This document shows, piece after piece, positions 30,028 through 39,751 of a stretch of DNA of 64,000 nt. The translations under genes and the position numbers were made by a program. Position 1 is the stretch's first letter, and every line of letters starts with the position of its first letter. Origin of the DNA: Cercospora beticola (Eukaryota > Ascomycota > Dothideomycetes > Mycosphaerellales > Mycosphaerellaceae); NCBI RefSeq assembly GCF_033473495.1, contig NC_088939.1, positions 186,001-250,000 on the forward strand, in the 5' to 3' direction. The notes under the pieces are model-generated. The model had not been told where the DNA came from. It worked only from the letters and a program-made list of their open reading frames with translations, and did no database searches.

Positions 30028-30764
30028 ACGGAACTCGGAGAAGTGGATGGATTGATGGGAACTTCGAGTTGGAGAGTGGAATGGCAACGGGAGAGCAAAT
30101 CGCAGAGTCGGACGGGATGGTACGATTTCAGCATGAGCTGGCTTGGAACGAGCATGTACTGATTGAGCTGTGGCAGTGGCTCTACGTCGATCCTCCTCTG
30201 ATGCAAACATCGATTGCTGTACCTGACGATCCCTAGGTGGCTTCTCAGTCGGAGATCGGGTGTGAACTCACACATCAACATCGCCCAATTTCGCGTTTGG
30301 TCGGAGAACTAGGTTGGAAAAGCATCTTGATTTAAGACAATCGTCCCCGATGGATAGATGCTGGTGTGAGTAGCACGCCCGATATTATACGATAGTTTAC
30401 GCGCGGTTTGCCTTATTCAAACCTCAGGAAATGTTACGCATTCCCACCAGGATCAACTTAGTCAGCCAGCTGGACCAGGGGCTTACCTTGCCTTTCTGCT
30501 CACCATAAGCACTCCTCTACTACCTCGCAAGACTTGCCCTTTGACGACTTCATTAGCACTTGCAATACCAACCGGTGGCATCCTCACCATTTTGGTTATT
30601 AATCACGAACGTGCTCTAGACCGCCTTCAATCCGGCATCCAAAAATGACTGAAACCGGCATTTGGCGGAACTACTAGAGCCTTGGACTCTTGGAGAGCAA
30701 AACATCTTCCATTCTTCAACGACTCCTTCCCCTCTATCTCCATCACGATCACGACAAGACCAAA
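30028..30764. other. intergenic, no gene recognised
   Basis: Short overlapping frames only. It includes the 3' end of the paralog 2 gene and the leader of the next gene. Confidence 0.4.
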
Positions 30765-31665
30765 ATGAAGACCTTCCTCGGACTCCTCGCAGCCTCCGCG
30801 CTATCAGCCCACGTGCAAGCCGCACCTCCAAAAGAAGTCTTCTCCCACTACTGGCTTGTCGGATGGGGAGAAAATCAGCCGTTCATCCGCCAAGTGACGA
30901 CAACATTGGTTCTGCCTCCAATCAACCCAACTCAAAAAGGATTTCTCAAGATCTATCCGGAATTGTGGACGGAGGAGAATGCGAGTTTGACGGGTACTGC
31001 TTTGACTTTGCTTGATGATCGGTAGGTGTACCTCTTTGCTATTGATCCGGATTTGAAATCATCACAGCGCTGACGGCTTCGATTTTCTCTGAAGATCACC
31101 GTGCTGGCCAAATGTGGTAGACTGGTGCGTATCGGCTCGGATGGTGCTAGGAAATCAGCAGAACTCCGTGATCTACAAGCCTGTGCCCATCGGCGCAGAG
31201 TTGAAGATCCAAAGTAAGTGGCTCTTCGCGGAACACAACCCTCCCTTCGGATCTATACTTACACTGCTCGCAGTCACCTACGATGATGCCACCAAAAAGC
31301 ACGACCACACTCTTTCCGTGGATGGCGAGATCATCTCCCAGCTCCCAGTCACGGATGATGAATTGAACCTTGGTTTGTCTTCTCCCAATGATTTTCATGT
31401 CAGATGAGAGTAGCGCGACTAAGAATCTGCAGTTGCCGGTCGCGGCGTAGGGTTCCGTACTCAAGTCGAATGCCAGCTTGAAGTGTGTGGCAACGTCTCC
31501 AGCCATGACTACCTCAATACCACGATTGTCCTCGATTCACCAGACCCGTCTTTTGCCAAATGGAAGGAGACATTCAACACGAGAGGAGATTTGAAAACTG
31601 CTGATGGCGGTCTAACGTGGACGGTTGACAGAATTGTGGTCAACTCTGTCACATATGATCATTGA
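30765..31665 (+). CDS. secreted protein of unknown function, four exons
   Basis: Exons 30765-31021, 31095-31213, 31274-31372 and 31433-31665 give 235 residues in one frame. The introns are 73, 60 and 60 bp with gtaggt..ctgaag, gtaagt..ctcgcag and gtttgt..ctgcag ends; the first acceptor is the least certain. Residues 1-19 form a signal peptide (MKTFLGLLAASALSAHVQA). The rest is rich in beta-strand-like segments (FSHYWLVGWGENQPF, VTTTLVLPP, HTLSVDGEIISQLPV, TTIVLDSPDPSFAKW) and has few Cys (SPCWPNVVDWCV and ECQLEVCGN), suggesting an extracellular beta-sandwich. No family is recognised. It ends the run of five secreted protein genes. Confidence 0.7.
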
Positions 31666-32151
31666 AGTCTGCGACGTTGGCGCTACAGTCGCGCAGTGTA
31701 AAGATGTAAGAGTGTCGCTCTCAATCAGTGATTAATGCTGTATTCGTAGAATCGTGTGCCCAGCTGTAACAAGAGAGGTCGCGCTGTATCAAACTTTGAT
31801 CTCCAAGATCTTGCTGTCGCTTAGTCATTCATTGTGTTGCCAAGAGACTCACGCGTAACGACGCGGTCCAATTTCTTTCTTGTCACGGACACTCTCACGT
31901 CTCGATGTCTACCTCCGGTCTGCGGTGTGATGTTGATGCGACCGTGTCTCTTGTAGGACTAGATCTGATGTTTGCAGAGCAGGGTATGCCAGGAACGGAT
32001 TTAAGTGGCATACCCTCTCCTCCGGATCCCTCTCGGCCGATAGATATGAGATATATGCTCGCAGCCAGCTTGATGCATAAGGGACGCAACAGCGACAAGT
32101 GAGTACTCCAGACTCTTGCACACATTCCAGAGAGCCTACGTCCCCAGCAGA
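31666..32151. other. intergenic, no gene recognised
   Basis: A 65-codon frame at 31905-32102 has no support. Confidence 0.4.
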
Positions 32152-33027
32152 ATGGCTTCCAGCAAAACAGTTGTCCTGATCACAGGCGGAAATACCGGCC
32201 TGGGTCTTGAAATCGTCAAAGCCTTATACACTTCCGACAAAGCCTACAACATCGTGATTGGCAGCCGCAATATACAAAGAGGCCAAGACGCCATAACCAG
32301 TGTCAAGCAAGAAACACCTGAAAGCAAGAGCTCGCTCTCCCTAGTCCAGGTGGACATCTCCTCGGACGAGTCCATCACAGCGGCACGAGACCAAATCGCC
32401 TCCCAATTCGGCCACCTTGACGTCCTGATCAACAACGCAGGTGCGAACCACGATGCAGAATTCGATGGGAAGCTCGGCTCGCGCGAAGGATGGCTCAAGT
32501 CTTGGGACACCAACGTTGCCGGCAACATGGTGATGACCGACGAGTTCATGCCACTGCTCGTCAAGTCTACCGATCCGAGACTGCTGTTCATCGCGAGCGG
32601 GACTTCCAGCTTGGCCGACACCTTGAGAATGGATCATGCAGGCTTTGTGGCAATCAACAGTGGTCCTGAAGCTGGTTGGCCGAAGCCGCCTGCGCCATTC
32701 TCAGCTGTGATGTACAGGACTGTGAAGACGGGGTTGAATATGGCGATGCGTGAATGGAGTCGTATCTTGAGCAAAGATGGAGTGAAGGTCTGGGGTGTAA
32801 GTCCTGGATTCTTGGCCACGGGTCTTGCGGGCGTTGGACCGGAGAAGTTGAAGCAGGTGAGTTCTTGGAAATTCGCATGTCATGATGGAACAGTTGTACT
32901 GACCTCTTTCCAGATGGGTGCCCTTGAACCTTCCATCGGGGGACACTTTGTCAAGGACGTGGTAGAAGGCAAGCGTGATGACGATGTAGGAAGGGTTATT
33001 CGCAAGGACGGTATCCAGCCTTGGTGA
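32152..33027 (+). CDS. short-chain dehydrogenase/reductase (SDR)
   Basis: The start is set at ATG 32152 (MASSKTVVLITGG) because the SDR fold begins there; an in-frame ATG at 32116 adds 12 residues. The coenzyme-binding loop is GGNTGLG, followed by NNAG, a catalytic Ser in FIASGTSS and the YxxxK pair in MYRTVK. This is the classical SDR layout using NAD(P)H; the substrate is unknown. A GTGAGT..TTCCAG segment at 32857-32913 is exactly 57 nt, in frame and free of stops, so both spliced (272 residues) and unspliced (291 residues) products are readable. The inserted residues (VSSWKFACHDGT) do not look like SDR sequence, so I infer it is an intron. Confidence 0.85.
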   Translation: MASSKTVVLITGGNTGLGLEIVKALYTSDKAYNIVIGSRNIQRGQDAITSVKQETPESKSSLSLVQVDISSDESITAARDQIASQFGHLDVLINNAGANHDAEFDGKLGSREGWLKSWDTNVAGNMVMTDEFMPLLVKSTDPRLLFIASGTSSLADTLRMDHAGFVAINSGPEAGWPKPPAPFSAVMYRTVKTGLNMAMREWSRILSKDGVKVWGVSPGFLATGLAGVGPEKLKQVSSWKFACHDGTVVLTSFQMGALEPSIGGHFVKDVVEGKRDDDVGRVIRKDGIQPW

Positions 33028-33436
33028 AAAATGTTTTCTCCACTCCGGCCTCGCGTCTACAGCATGTTAGCAGGAAATCGTTTTGATACTGTTAGCAAAA
33101 TTGATGCAGATCTTGTGATGTTAGACGGCGATCATTCTGACCCCATGCAAGCACCAAACTCAATTCGGGTGCGACGCGTAACATGCCACCGGGTGTCTGT
33201 CACACGAGCACCTTCCAAGATCCCCTGTTGCCTGGTTGCAAGCGCCGTGCTCGACTAGAGTCTCCATGTTGGCATGCGTCCTCGCTGAAATTCCTCTGCT
33301 GCAAATTTGCCGTTTCGGAGGCCAGCCCGGACGTGTTCGTTGCACTTGGCTGTTCAATGTTCAATGCTCAAAGTGTGTGCTCTGTCGCAATACACCACCG
33401 CTGTGGATGTTGAATTGACAATGAAGATCCGCAAGA
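33028..33436. other. intergenic, no gene recognised
   Basis: Short overlapping frames only; leader of the GT17 gene at the right end. Confidence 0.4.
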
Positions 33437-34711
33437 ATGATCTCTGCCTTCACAAAACGCTTCAGCTTCTTTGCGGCGTCGACCGTGTTTCTACTACTCT
33501 TCTTGGTCAGCAGAGAGCATTTACTTCCTCGTCAGCGAATCAACCGGAAATATGACGCAGGTTGGACTCCAGAACTGCCTGCTGCTGCAGGTGCAGCAGA
33601 AGCTCTGTGCCGTGAACACAACTTCAAGCCATATCGCGCTGGCGCCACGACACATCGAAAGGTCTACGACCTTTTTCTAATCTCTCTCGAACTGGACTGG
33701 CTGGAGATACGCCTCCATACCTTGGCTCCATATGTCGACTACTTCGTCATCGTCGAGTCAAACATGACCTTCACAGGTCTTGCCAAGCCACTGTACCTGC
33801 GCGAGAACTGGTCGAGGTTTCGTGATTTCCACCACAAGATCATCCACCGCGTAGTCCAAGATCCTGGACCGCGCGTTGGTAACTCGATATGGGCGCACGA
33901 AGACTTTTTCAGGAATGCCTTGCTACACAATACCTTTCCCAGCTTGATGTTCTCGGAAATGGAAGCCAAAGAGGGCGATGTGCTGATCGTCGGCGACGTT
34001 GACGAGGTCCCCAAGCCGGAAACTATTGCTGTGTTACGGAGCTGCGAGATTCCAGATCGGATGACTTTGCGAAGTCACTTCTACTACTACTCTTTTCAAT
34101 GGCAGCGTGTCGGCGAACAATGGGCTCATCCTCAGGCCACCGTCTTCCACGGGTTAGCGAAAACACTCTCGCCGGTCGACTTACGCCACGGCATTGGTGG
34201 CCAACGATCACGAATACCACTCTACTCTGCTTTCATCCGGTGGTGGCATAAAATCGATCTGTGGGATGCAGCATGGCATTGCAGCTCGTGCTTCGCGACT
34301 GTGGCCGAGGTGCAATCGGAAATGGAGAGCTTCTCCCATCCGGACCTAAAGACGTTGGACGATAAGCGAGCCGACACAAGTCTCGAGCGCTTTCGTACCA
34401 AAAACAATTTGTTCGGCAGACCAGGGCAGAGATATGAAAAGATCAAGCAGAACAGAGATGTTCCTCAATATATCCTGGACAACAGCCAGCGCTTCAGCTA
34501 TTCCAGATGCCGGACTCCAAAGCTAAGGCGTTGGCAGATATACAATGAGAAAATTGTGGACTCAAGGCTGTCGCGCTGGTTGTTTGAGCCTCTTACTCGT
34601 TCCGGGTTCCGGCAGAACGCTTGGAGCAGAGGCGCACCTTTAAGCGTCGTTCGTTGTACGCTCGATATGTTGCTGTGTGCTTGCATGAAAGCGATGGCAA
34701 GCAACGCATGA
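33437..34711 (+). CDS. GT17-family glycosyltransferase
   Basis: A single-exon gene of 424 residues. It is a type II membrane protein: short N-terminus, one signal anchor (about 10-26, FFAASTVFLLLFLVS), then the lumenal catalytic domain. Typical GT17 blocks are YDLFLISLELDWLEIRL, YVDYFVIVESNMTFTG, KPLYLRENW, and the DxD-like VGDVDEVPKPE. The animal family prototype (MGAT3) adds bisecting beta-1,4-GlcNAc to N-glycans; fungal members are common but their acceptor is not established, so the activity given is by family only. The protein probably works in the Golgi. Confidence 0.85.
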   Translation: MISAFTKRFSFFAASTVFLLLFLVSREHLLPRQRINRKYDAGWTPELPAAAGAAEALCREHNFKPYRAGATTHRKVYDLFLISLELDWLEIRLHTLAPYVDYFVIVESNMTFTGLAKPLYLRENWSRFRDFHHKIIHRVVQDPGPRVGNSIWAHEDFFRNALLHNTFPSLMFSEMEAKEGDVLIVGDVDEVPKPETIAVLRSCEIPDRMTLRSHFYYYSFQWQRVGEQWAHPQATVFHGLAKTLSPVDLRHGIGGQRSRIPLYSAFIRWWHKIDLWDAAWHCSSCFATVAEVQSEMESFSHPDLKTLDDKRADTSLERFRTKNNLFGRPGQRYEKIKQNRDVPQYILDNSQRFSYSRCRTPKLRRWQIYNEKIVDSRLSRWLFEPLTRSGFRQNAWSRGAPLSVVRCTLDMLLCACMKAMASNA

Positions 34712-35149
34712 GGCGAGCAATGTTGGAAAGACGTGTGACGTTGTTAGTCTGGTTAGTTGCTTACCTTGTTGTATGCTGCTAAAACTTGTTCACGGACGGA
34801 GTATTGTATCAGCCAGGCAGACCGTGCGTTGCGTCGAGCACCAGGTCGACAGCCAGCATACGTGTGGGATGCCAGCTCGTTACTATCAGTGACGAGGCAG
34901 AAGACGAGTTAAAAAAGGATGAAGACTGTAGTTGTAAAGAATTTCCGAAAGCCGCCAACAAGGGCAGTAATAAAACTATTGCACCGCCACAAATGCCAAG
35001 TGCATGCGAACTCCGAGCTTCAGCCACTCTCATCAGGCAGGCGTGGTGACGTGCATACATGCAGCTGAACAGACATATATGTAAATCCATCTTTCACTTC
35101 TAGAACACAACCACAACCCCAAACTCGATCACAAACACGAGAAACCGAC
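34712..35149. other. intergenic, no gene recognised
   Basis: No gene seen; the leader of the PI31 gene is CA-rich. Confidence 0.4.
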
Positions 35150-36253
35150 ATGGCCGACTCCTCACCAATCAACGCGCTGTCCGGCGGCACAATCTCCAAA
35201 CTCATCCTCGCTTCATTCCCTCCGGACGCATCTCCGCAGCTGCGACACGCATACGATGCCATCGCACTCGCAGCCCACTCCTCCATGCTGGCCATTGGCT
35301 TCCGACTCGTAGGACTCGGCGAAGACCACCGCATAGAAGCCACATCCGACAACGACTCTCCACAACCCTTACCGTCAGAATGGAACGCATCAAGTGGCAG
35401 CTACGCTTTCCGCTACAAGCACCGGCAAAGCAGCATGGAATACCTGGTCAAAGTCTCCCGGATGGGCAACAAAGCAATCATCATGGGAATGGGAATGGGA
35501 GACGACAAGACACATACAATCGAAGTGAAAGTCGAGGAATGGATCAGCGCTGGGAATCTACCACTCGAACTCACATCTGAGCAAGACGACGCATCGAAAG
35601 AGGAAGCCATAATTGCGAGTTTCATCAATGTGGGACGACTGAGTGATTTTGGATCTCTGATGCGGGTGAAATTGATTCAGAAGTTGATTCCAGGTGTGCA
35701 GAAGGAGGGGTATGAAGAGACACAGGAACAGACGGCAGAGGGGAGTAGGAGACAACCTGCTCCTGGGCGGGAGCGAGATGATCCACAGTATGATCCGCTG
35801 AGAGAAGAGCGCGCTCCTCCTGCCCGGCCGTATCCTTTAAATGATCCGCTTGTGCAGCCGCCGAGGAGAGGACCTTTGCCGGATCCGATGCCTGGGTTCG
35901 AGGACGAGTATGAGGTGAATCGGCCTCCAAGAGGTATGGGCCAGCCAGGTGGTGGCTTGGGGAGATATGGTGAGCGAGATTTGTATCCACAAGGGCTGGG
36001 ACCAAATGACCCAATGCGTGGTGGTGTAGGGCCTGGCTTGGGCGGAGGTTTTGGCGGAGGCGGGATGCATCCTACATTCGATGATCCTCTGTTCGCTGGG
36101 CAAGGCCAACAAGGTGGTCGTGGAGGACAAGCACCGCCCGGTGCGAGATACGATGATCCATTCGGACCGGGGATGGGACATCCTCGTGGCGCTGGCATGG
36201 GTGGGAGACCGCCGAATCCATTCGGGGGATTTGGAGGTGGAGACTTCATCTAG
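35150..36253 (+). CDS. FUB1: proteasome regulator of the PI31/Fub1 family
   Basis: A single-exon gene of 367 residues. The N-terminal FP domain (about 20-170) fits PI31: HAYDAIALAAHSSMLAIGFRLVG and WNASSGSYAFRYKHRQSSMEYLVKVSRMG are characteristic. From about 195 onward the protein is Pro/Gly/Arg-rich and disordered, ending in GGRPPNPFGGFGGGDFI; the NPFGGF/DPF-type repeats match the C-terminal tail by which PI31 inhibits or regulates the 20S proteasome. Known members act at the proteasome in cytosol and nucleus. The frame is intact. Confidence 0.9.
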   Translation: MADSSPINALSGGTISKLILASFPPDASPQLRHAYDAIALAAHSSMLAIGFRLVGLGEDHRIEATSDNDSPQPLPSEWNASSGSYAFRYKHRQSSMEYLVKVSRMGNKAIIMGMGMGDDKTHTIEVKVEEWISAGNLPLELTSEQDDASKEEAIIASFINVGRLSDFGSLMRVKLIQKLIPGVQKEGYEETQEQTAEGSRRQPAPGRERDDPQYDPLREERAPPARPYPLNDPLVQPPRRGPLPDPMPGFEDEYEVNRPPRGMGQPGGGLGRYGERDLYPQGLGPNDPMRGGVGPGLGGGFGGGGMHPTFDDPLFAGQGQQGGRGGQAPPGARYDDPFGPGMGHPRGAGMGGRPPNPFGGFGGGDFI

Positions 36254-36634
36254 ATGTGTGGTTCCCCAGAGGTCTAAGCTGCGTGTAGGACTCAGGGGCT
36301 TGCGCTGAATGTGTGCCGAAAGTGTATGAGGATGACGAAGACGATGAGACGAATTACGGTGCACATGACTGATGAACAAAAATGGGTGCATGGAAAAATA
36401 TAAACCACACACCAATCGAGATAACGTGTTCACTTTATTCTCGCAGTTCGCTCGTTCCTTCTACATGAGACTGTCAGGTCCCGACGAGTAGTCGACCTTG
36501 ATTGAGGCAAAGCATCGATGTCGACAGCGATCAAGCTGCAGTCTGCAGTCTGCGATCATCTCGCACTGCCGTCCCGCTTATTTGTGTTGCGCTTGACTCC
36601 TGTCACGTCGTTTCCAGAGTCTCAGCAAAAGGCC
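36254..36634. other. intergenic between convergent genes
   Basis: The PI31 gene and the next gene converge here. Only 3' ends are expected; nothing else seen. Confidence 0.45.
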
Positions 36635-37776
36635 TCAATGTAGCCCTTCGTCCTGGTCAGATACGTGCTCTAGTAATAGTCCACCCCAATCCTCGCTCTG
36701 GAGCGGAGTGCGATCCGTCAGCTCGTCACTTTGATCTACAAAGAGGTGTCAATAAGTAATTTGAAGATTTCCCGTAGATGCCACAGAACTTACGGTCTTG
36801 CCCGTCCATCCACCCATGATCCCATTCGTCATAGTCTGGCACATACTCTGATTGCCATCCGCCCCAGCCCTCGTTCTGGAACGCACCGAGAGTCTTCCAC
36901 TCGAGAGGTTGTTCTACACAGAGGTGTTAATGAAAACTCTCGAGATTACCTGCAGAAATTACAGAACTTACCAGCTGGCTCGTTCATCTTCTTCCAATGT
37001 TCGTCCAAAGTCTCGAGCGGAGTCACAGTGTAAGCAAATTCGAAAGGAAAGTCCTTCGCAGACCAAAGTGGCTTGATGATCAAGGCCTTAAGCGCTGCGG
37101 AAGACACATCAGTGATCCGGTGAACCATGTCGATCGTGGTCTGGGCAAATTCTGCAACCAAGTTCGAGAAGCAGGTCGCGCGATCCGGTGGTCCATACCA
37201 GCCACTTGAAGCGTAGCTCATATAGTGCAGCCGTACCACGACCTGCGAGAACGTGTCAAGTTCAATATGCCGAATGAGCTTTCGATATTCTCCCTTGATG
37301 TTGCGAAGCCACGTGGTGCAGAATTTGGCCATTTCTTCGGGGCCTGAGCTTGAGAAGTTGAATTTGTGGCAGATGTAGTAGAGGCCAATGGAATCCGTGT
37401 AAGTTTGCTTGCAGGCGAGCACAATGCCGTTGTTTTTGTACCATTTTGGAGGACGCTTGTAACTTTGCGAGAACGATACTGTAGTGTTGAAAGCTTCCTC
37501 GTAAATCCGGTTGCGTAGTTCTGGTGGTAGTCTGAGGAAATACGATGGTCGCTTGCGGTATTGTTTCGATGCTGTGAGAGCCCTTCGCTTTGGCTTGCCT
37601 TTTCGAGTCACTGTCGCTATTGTCATCTTGAAGGCATTGTTCGGGGGAACTTGGACCAAGGACTTGGGCTGAGCGTGGGCGACAGAAAGTTGCGACAGCG
37701 ATTCGGACGCCTCGTCAGTCGCTGAGGCTCTGTGCTTGACCCCATCAGTCTCGAGCGAAGGGATTGGAGCTGTCAT
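36635..37776 (-). CDS. LPxELRNR-motif protein with duplicated intron-exon unit
   Basis: The exons (minus strand) are 37776-36972, 36913-36794 and 36735-36635, giving about 341 residues. The start is the ATG at 37776; seven codons upstream are open but begin with GTG. The motif YFLRLPPELRNRIYEEAF and the later IVLACKQTYTDSIGLYY are typical of a large fungal family of F-box-like/2EXR-like proteins of unknown function. Both introns are 58 bp and alike, and the exons that follow them are alike too (FQNEGWGGWQSEYVPDYDEW against LQSEDWGGLLLEHVSDQDEG), so an intron-exon unit was duplicated in tandem. A paralog lies just upstream at 38224-39246. Confidence 0.72.
36736..36971 (-). repeat. tandem duplicated intron-exon unit
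   Basis: Intron 36914-36971 and intron 36736-36793 are both 58 bp, begin gtaagttctgt and end in acacctct.tgtag. By ungapped hand comparison about 42 of 58 positions agree. The exons downstream of each also share the FQNEGWGG/LQSEDWGG core. Confidence 0.7.
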
Positions 37777-38223
37777 CTTGGAATCGGTGTGTTGCACTTG
37801 CAGTGGTTGATGAAGTGTTGGTCACGCTGCCGACTAGTGCTGGAGGTGGAGGTGACTGGAAGGTTAGTGCAGATGCTGGAAGAGCCGCTGCCTAGCGCTG
37901 TTGAGTGAAAGTGAGCGCATGCCGAAGTGTGATTGCATTATTTACATGTGACTGTCAGTCTGAATCAGGAATCACTCTCGTAAATGACTCCTCACCGATG
38001 CAAAGCGTTGGAGGATCCTGTCTTCACGCTCAGGCTGCACACTACACCACGTAATTTCCAGTCCTCTAATCCCGCTGACTTGCAATACCCTGGGTTTCTA
38101 CCGCTGCATTGTCACAAGCGTAGCCAAGGTGAACGCAGTGTTGCCTTTCGTGATGCATGCCACAAACTCATACTACCTCCTATCCCAAGCCTTGTTGACG
38201 AATAATGCCGAGTTCACCGGCAC
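37777..38223. other. spacer between LPxELRNR paralogs
   Basis: No gene recognised. If the upstream paralog has an intron as in the downstream gene, its last exon could lie here. Confidence 0.35.
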
Positions 38224-39246
38224 TCAGCTGCTCGGGATCGTGCAGAACTTTGCGCAATGTGGTTCAGAAGTGCGGCGGCAGTAATGCTGGTCGTGGGCAC
38301 ACACCCCCTCCACACACTGATCGACCACCTTCCAATGATCCTCAAGAGCCTGGATCGGAGCTCCGGTGTAAACAACCTCGTGAAGCTTCAGATTGCCGGG
38401 CTTAGTCTGCTTCATCATCGAAGCTTCGAGCACTCCGATGCGCATGACGAAGTGGCGATGGACAGTTTCGATCATGTGAAAGGCGGTGTCGGCGATTTTG
38501 CTCGATAGACACTCTTCACGAGTTGCTCTTCCAGCCTCCTTAAGTGCCTCTTCTTGATATTGTCCCTTCACAATATCCATCGAAAGCGTGTCGAGCTCGA
38601 TGCGTTCGATCATGCCGCGGTGCTGTCTCTTCATGCCGGCGAGCCACTCGACGCAGAGCTGCATCATCCAGAAGGCGTCTGACTCTCCTGAGAACTTGAA
38701 CGTGTTGCAGCTGTAGTAGAGTCCGATTGCTTCGCTGTAGGTTTGCTTGCAAGCGAGGACGATGCCATGGTTTCCTTGGCTCGCGTCAAGACGTCTGTTG
38801 AGCGGAGTGCGAGTGACTGTGGTGTCGAATGCTTCTTCGTAGATGCGATTCCGCAATTCAGGGGGCAATCTGAAGAAGATCGGCTGACTCGAGGTCTGCG
38901 GCGGGTCTTCCTTGGTTGCCATTGCGGTTGCGCTCTTGTCTGTATGACCCCCGATCAGTGCCGCGAAGTTTGTTGTCGTTGGCACGTAGTCAAAGGTGAG
39001 TCGATGGAGCAGCCCAAGAAGTACCGCGGGACTCGTGTCCCGTGGAGTGGGTCCGCGCTGCGCTCGCACCAATGATACGAACCAAGGAGTGAATCGAGGA
39101 GCCAGTGGCACGTGATATGACTCTTGTTCGCTCGAAAGGTTGGCGTTGGCGCACCCGCGCGCATCTTCTGGTGCCGTTTTGGTTGTCTTATAGTTGGCGT
39201 GCTGCGATGGACCGATCTTCATCTCTGTGGAGCGAGCGGAGGGCAT
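38224..39246 (-). CDS. LPxELRNR-motif protein, paralog
   Basis: An open frame of 340 residues from the ATG at 39246; the conserved part begins near a second ATG at 38922 (MATKEDPPQTSS), so the real protein may be only about 232 residues. It shares FFRLPPELRNRIYEEAFDTTV, HGIVLACKQTYSEAIGLYYS and IERIELDTLSMDIV with its neighbour at 36635-37776. Where that gene has its first intron (after EHWKKMNEPA), this one has a potential donor, GGTGTGTGCC after DHWKVVDQCVE, so the last about 25 residues (VCAHDQHYCRR...) may be intron and the true C-terminus different. Function unknown. Confidence 0.65.
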   Translation of the reverse strand: MPSARSTEMKIGPSQHANYKTTKTAPEDARGCANANLSSEQESYHVPLAPRFTPWFVSLVRAQRGPTPRDTSPAVLLGLLHRLTFDYVPTTTNFAALIGGHTDKSATAMATKEDPPQTSSQPIFFRLPPELRNRIYEEAFDTTVTRTPLNRRLDASQGNHGIVLACKQTYSEAIGLYYSCNTFKFSGESDAFWMMQLCVEWLAGMKRQHRGMIERIELDTLSMDIVKGQYQEEALKEAGRATREECLSSKIADTAFHMIETVHRHFVMRIGVLEASMMKQTKPGNLKLHEVVYTGAPIQALEDHWKVVDQCVEGVCAHDQHYCRRTSEPHCAKFCTIPSS

Positions 39247-39751
39247 GATGACTGCTGTTGCGTTCGGTGTTTGTGTCTCGGGTTGAAGTTTGAGATTAGG
39301 CGGCTGGAGGCGCTAGCGCGTTGCAAAGTGAAGTCGAATTTCCAACTGCCGCACATTGATATTGGCTAGTGACGCGTGATCGCGAAATGAACTTTGAGCC
39401 TTGCGCGGCAAGCCGTAAGAAGGTCAGCAGGGTCGAAGGAAGACTGGTCACGTTGCCACTTCAGGGGAATTCCAAATCTCGAATCTGCAGTCGTCGTAAT
39501 TCTCGTCCTGGAAAGAAATGTTGTCAGGGTATCATGCCGAGCAAAGCTCATACACGCGTATTGTACAGGTCTCTGCAAGTAAGCATGAGAAAGAAAAAAA
39601 CGCCACCATGCCTGCGCGTGCCATTCCTCGTCCGACCGTCCATCCTCAGGTCGAGTTCCGTCTTGCATAAAAGTTTAGGTATCATCAGAAGCACTAATAC
39701 CACCTTTCACATGTTCCCCAATTCTCATATCTCATCATGGTCATACTGGGC
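39247..39751. other. intergenic, no gene recognised
   Basis: It contains the promoter of the LPxELRNR paralog and the 3' end of the phosphatase gene. A plus-strand frame at 39369-39890 is antisense to the phosphatase and unsupported. Confidence 0.4.
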
